A stretch of 5,923 nt of DNA from positions 1-5,923 of the forward strand of contig JAQUAR010000113.1 in NCBI GenBank assembly GCA_028687155.1. The letters are read 5' to 3'. Below, piece after piece: positions 5,616 to 5,923 of this stretch. Below the pieces are notes generated by a model. That model worked only from the letters and a program-made list of their open reading frames with translations. It was not told where the DNA came from and searched no databases. The DNA comes from Methylacidiphilaceae bacterium (GTDB lineage Bacteria > Verrucomicrobiota > Verrucomicrobiia > Methylacidiphilales > Methylacidiphilaceae). The translations under genes were made by a program, and so were the position numbers. The stretch's first letter is position 1, and each line of letters begins with the position of its first letter.

Positions 5616-5923
5616 TTAACGAGGGATCCACGAAATCGCTGCCCCGCCGAATCGCGCCAACCCATAAAAGTAGAAGGCGGGGGCGGTAAAGAGCAAGCTG
5701 TCGACTAGGTCCAGCGCCCCCCCGATCCCCGGGATCCAGTGGCCCGAATCTTTCACGTGCGCGTCTCGTTTGACCGCACTTTTCGCTAGGTCGCCCCAGA
5801 CGCCCAGGGACCCGAGTCCCAAGCCCAAAAGCACCGCGTCCAGCAGGTGAAGGCGCAGCGGGCCGTCGCGGCCGATAAAAACGATCACCAGGCTCGCCAG
5901 AAGCGTTGCCAGGAGCCCTCCCG
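5616..5923 (-). CDS. cdsA: Phosphatidate cytidylyltransferase, C-terminal part (cut by window edge)
   Basis: CdsA makes CDP-diacylglycerol from phosphatidic acid and CTP, the precursor used by PssA. About 100 C-terminal residues are visible and the frame runs off the right edge. They show two hydrophobic helices, then the family end GDLAKSAVKRDAHVKDSG, IPGIGGALDLVDS and LLFTAPAFYFYG, with stop TAA at 5618-5616. The S-x-x-K-R-x4-K-D-x-G core that binds metal and CTP is intact. The usual H-G-G-x-x-D-R stretch reads I-G-G-A-L-D-L, a departure from the standard signature that I believe also occurs in some PVC-group homologues (from memory, not checked). It is the first visible gene of the phospholipid operon. 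The gap to psd (5583-5615) contains no terminator-like hairpin, in keeping with co-transcription. Confidence 0.93.
   Translation of the reverse strand, partial: GGLLATLLASLVIVFIGRDGPLRLHLLDAVLLGLGLGSLGVWGDLAKSAVKRDAHVKDSGHWIPGIGGALDLVDSLLFTAPAFYFYGLARFGGAAISWIPR

Noticed and set aside
1..5923. CRISPR array, insertion sequence, phage or defence system
   Set aside because: No regularly spaced repeats, transposase or integrase motifs, or defence-protein motifs were seen on either strand.

Overview
The window is a piece of a GC-rich chromosome from a Gram-negative bacterium. This follows from a periplasmic glucan (OpgG/MdoG-type) gene, a complete bacterial phosphatidylethanolamine route and a tRNA-Tyr with no encoded CCA. 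I cannot place the species from sequence alone. The compact, GC-rich layout and a CdsA with an atypical signature would fit the Verrucomicrobiota/PVC group, but this is a low-confidence guess.

Layout, left to right. Positions 1-571 (minus) hold the N-terminal part of an OpgG/MdoG-like glucan biosynthesis protein, cut by the left edge. Diverging from it, 631-1292 (plus) is the wreck of a family 3 glycoside hydrolase: an export signal and the first conserved helix are joined, out of frame, to the last ~150 residues, so the whole catalytic core is missing. It converges on, and overlaps by 29 bp, a minus-strand pair: a KamA-like radical SAM lysine 2,3-aminomutase (3703-2525), followed with an 11-bp overlap by an RlmI-type 23S rRNA cytosine methyltransferase (2535-1264). 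A good promoter (TTGACA, 16 bp, TAGCTT) and a strong ribosome site sit directly in front of kamA at a TTG start. About 300 bp without a gene (3704-4003) separates kamA from a plus-strand tRNA-Tyr(GTA) at 4004-4086.

From the right edge a minus-strand lipid operon runs cdsA (partial) - psd - pssA. CdsA makes CDP-diacylglycerol, PssA converts it with serine to phosphatidylserine, and Psd decarboxylates that to phosphatidylethanolamine, so the three adjacent genes give the whole PE branch. psd and pssA overlap by 4 bp (GTGA).

The most notable points are: (1) the internally deleted GH3 gene; (2) a KamA that keeps the radical SAM, PLP and lysine-binding residues but has lost all the structural zinc cysteines, both the internal one and the C-terminal tail; (3) a family of small hairpins, all in the same orientation and each followed by a GGAGAGG-like flank, two of which lie in the kamA/rlmI junction and appear to be translated as protein tails; and (4) a CdsA signature with unusual residues. 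I found no CRISPR array, transposase, toxin-antitoxin pair or obvious new defence system.
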